From: Phytophthora colocasiae
Taxonomy: Eukaryota > Oomycota > Peronosporomycetes > Peronosporales > Peronosporaceae
Assembly (NCBI GenBank): GCA_018806915.1
Contig: JAGKQI010000050.1
Span: 343,658-407,657 of the forward strand
Direction: 5' to 3'
Length of the DNA: 64,000 nucleotides
The notes under the pieces were generated by a model. The model was not told the DNA's origin, searched no databases, and worked only from the letters and a program-made list of their open reading frames with translations. Within the stretch, counting starts at the first letter, position 1. Each line of letters opens with the position of its first letter. Shown piece by piece: positions 63,925 to 64,000 of this stretch. Position numbers and translations under genes: made by a program.

Positions 63925-64000
63925 GGGGATGCCAAGCTCAAATGGTAGAGCGCTCGCTTAGCATGCCGAGGAAGAATTACAGGGATCGATACCCTGCTTC
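63925..64000 (+). pseudogene. tRNA-Ala(AGC), copy 77, partial and with insertions
   Basis: Runs off the window inside the acceptor 3' strand. Insertions lie near the A box and in the anticodon stem/variable region. Confidence 0.55.

Larger units (their letters stand above)
27317..64000 (+). repeat. tRNA-Ala tandem array, block IV (69 units)
   Basis: 36.7 kb of uninterrupted array. Spacing is 529-559 bp in units 9-16. It is then mostly 535 (±3) with shorter or longer units where the G/T tract changed (36123: 551; 41497: 518; 45212: 524; 56440: 488; 59598: 503). Two homogeneous runs of exact 535-bp periods stand out (31842-33982 and 50019-54834). The array continues past the window. No other gene is seen in it. 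Confidence 0.97.

Noticed and set aside
27481..64000. CRISPR-like regular spacing of repeats
   Set aside because: The unit is a 535-bp eukaryotic tRNA repeat with internal Pol III boxes; there are no short repeats with unique spacers and no cas genes.
1..64000. Entamoeba origin, suggested by tRNA arrays with repeat-rich spacers
   Set aside because: Entamoeba spacers are very A/T-rich and its genome lacks Ty3/gypsy chromoviruses as far as I know; the polyproteins here look like Phytophthora elements.

Overview
This is eukaryotic DNA, most likely from an oomycete of the Phytophthora/Peronosporales group. That inference rests on the Ty3/gypsy polyproteins: their RT, RNase H and integrase wording (for example WLGLANYLHKY, HLSQRMARWLSFFAEYNF, MSTADHPQTDGQTERVNR) is what I know from Phytophthora chromovirus-type retrotransposons. 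There are no bacterial operons, rRNA genes or CRISPR arrays, and no ordinary single-copy host protein gene was recognised.

The backbone is a head-to-tail tandem array of a ~535-bp unit. Each unit carries one intronless tRNA-Ala(AGC) gene on the + strand, a ~270-bp conserved spacer with a T-rich Pol III-type terminator about 97 nt after the tRNA, and a G/T-rich minisatellite of variable length just before the next tRNA. I count 77 tRNA copies, the last cut by the window edge. By eye 66 are identical. They lie in four blocks: 1-1545 (copies 1-3), 12693-14351 (4-6), 16340-17517 (7-8) and 27317-64000 (9-77).

The blocks are separated by three copies of one retroelement insertion. Element B is a minus-strand gypsy element with one LTR, gag and protease, cut off after protease; it joins the array at the same chimeric junction in all three copies (1546-12692, 14352-16339, 17518-27316). 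So the insertion and flanking tRNA units were multiplied together. Element A, a complete ~7.9-kb minus-strand gypsy chromovirus, is nested in B's protease in copies 1 and 3 at the same site with TSD AAGAG; copy 2 is the empty site. A Tc1/mariner-type element with 253-bp inverted repeats sits in the B LTR of copy 1 only (TA duplication). Relative order: B into the array, then A into B, with segmental duplication around those steps, and the Tc1 insertion after copy 1 separated from the others.

In A and B, gag ends in a stop inside a perfect hairpin just after a slippery heptamer (A AAA AAC in B, G GGA AAC in A), and protease-pol is in the -1 frame: a standard -1 frameshift layout, with two compensated base-pair changes between A and B. 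More unexpectedly, both elements, coding and non-coding parts alike, are packed with short perfect inverted repeats far above chance, unlike the surrounding tRNA array. Element A also carries a long open frame antisense to its chromodomain and 3' region. Indels are concentrated in copy 3 and in the last ~1.3 kb of the window; many look like consensus-quality problems rather than biology.
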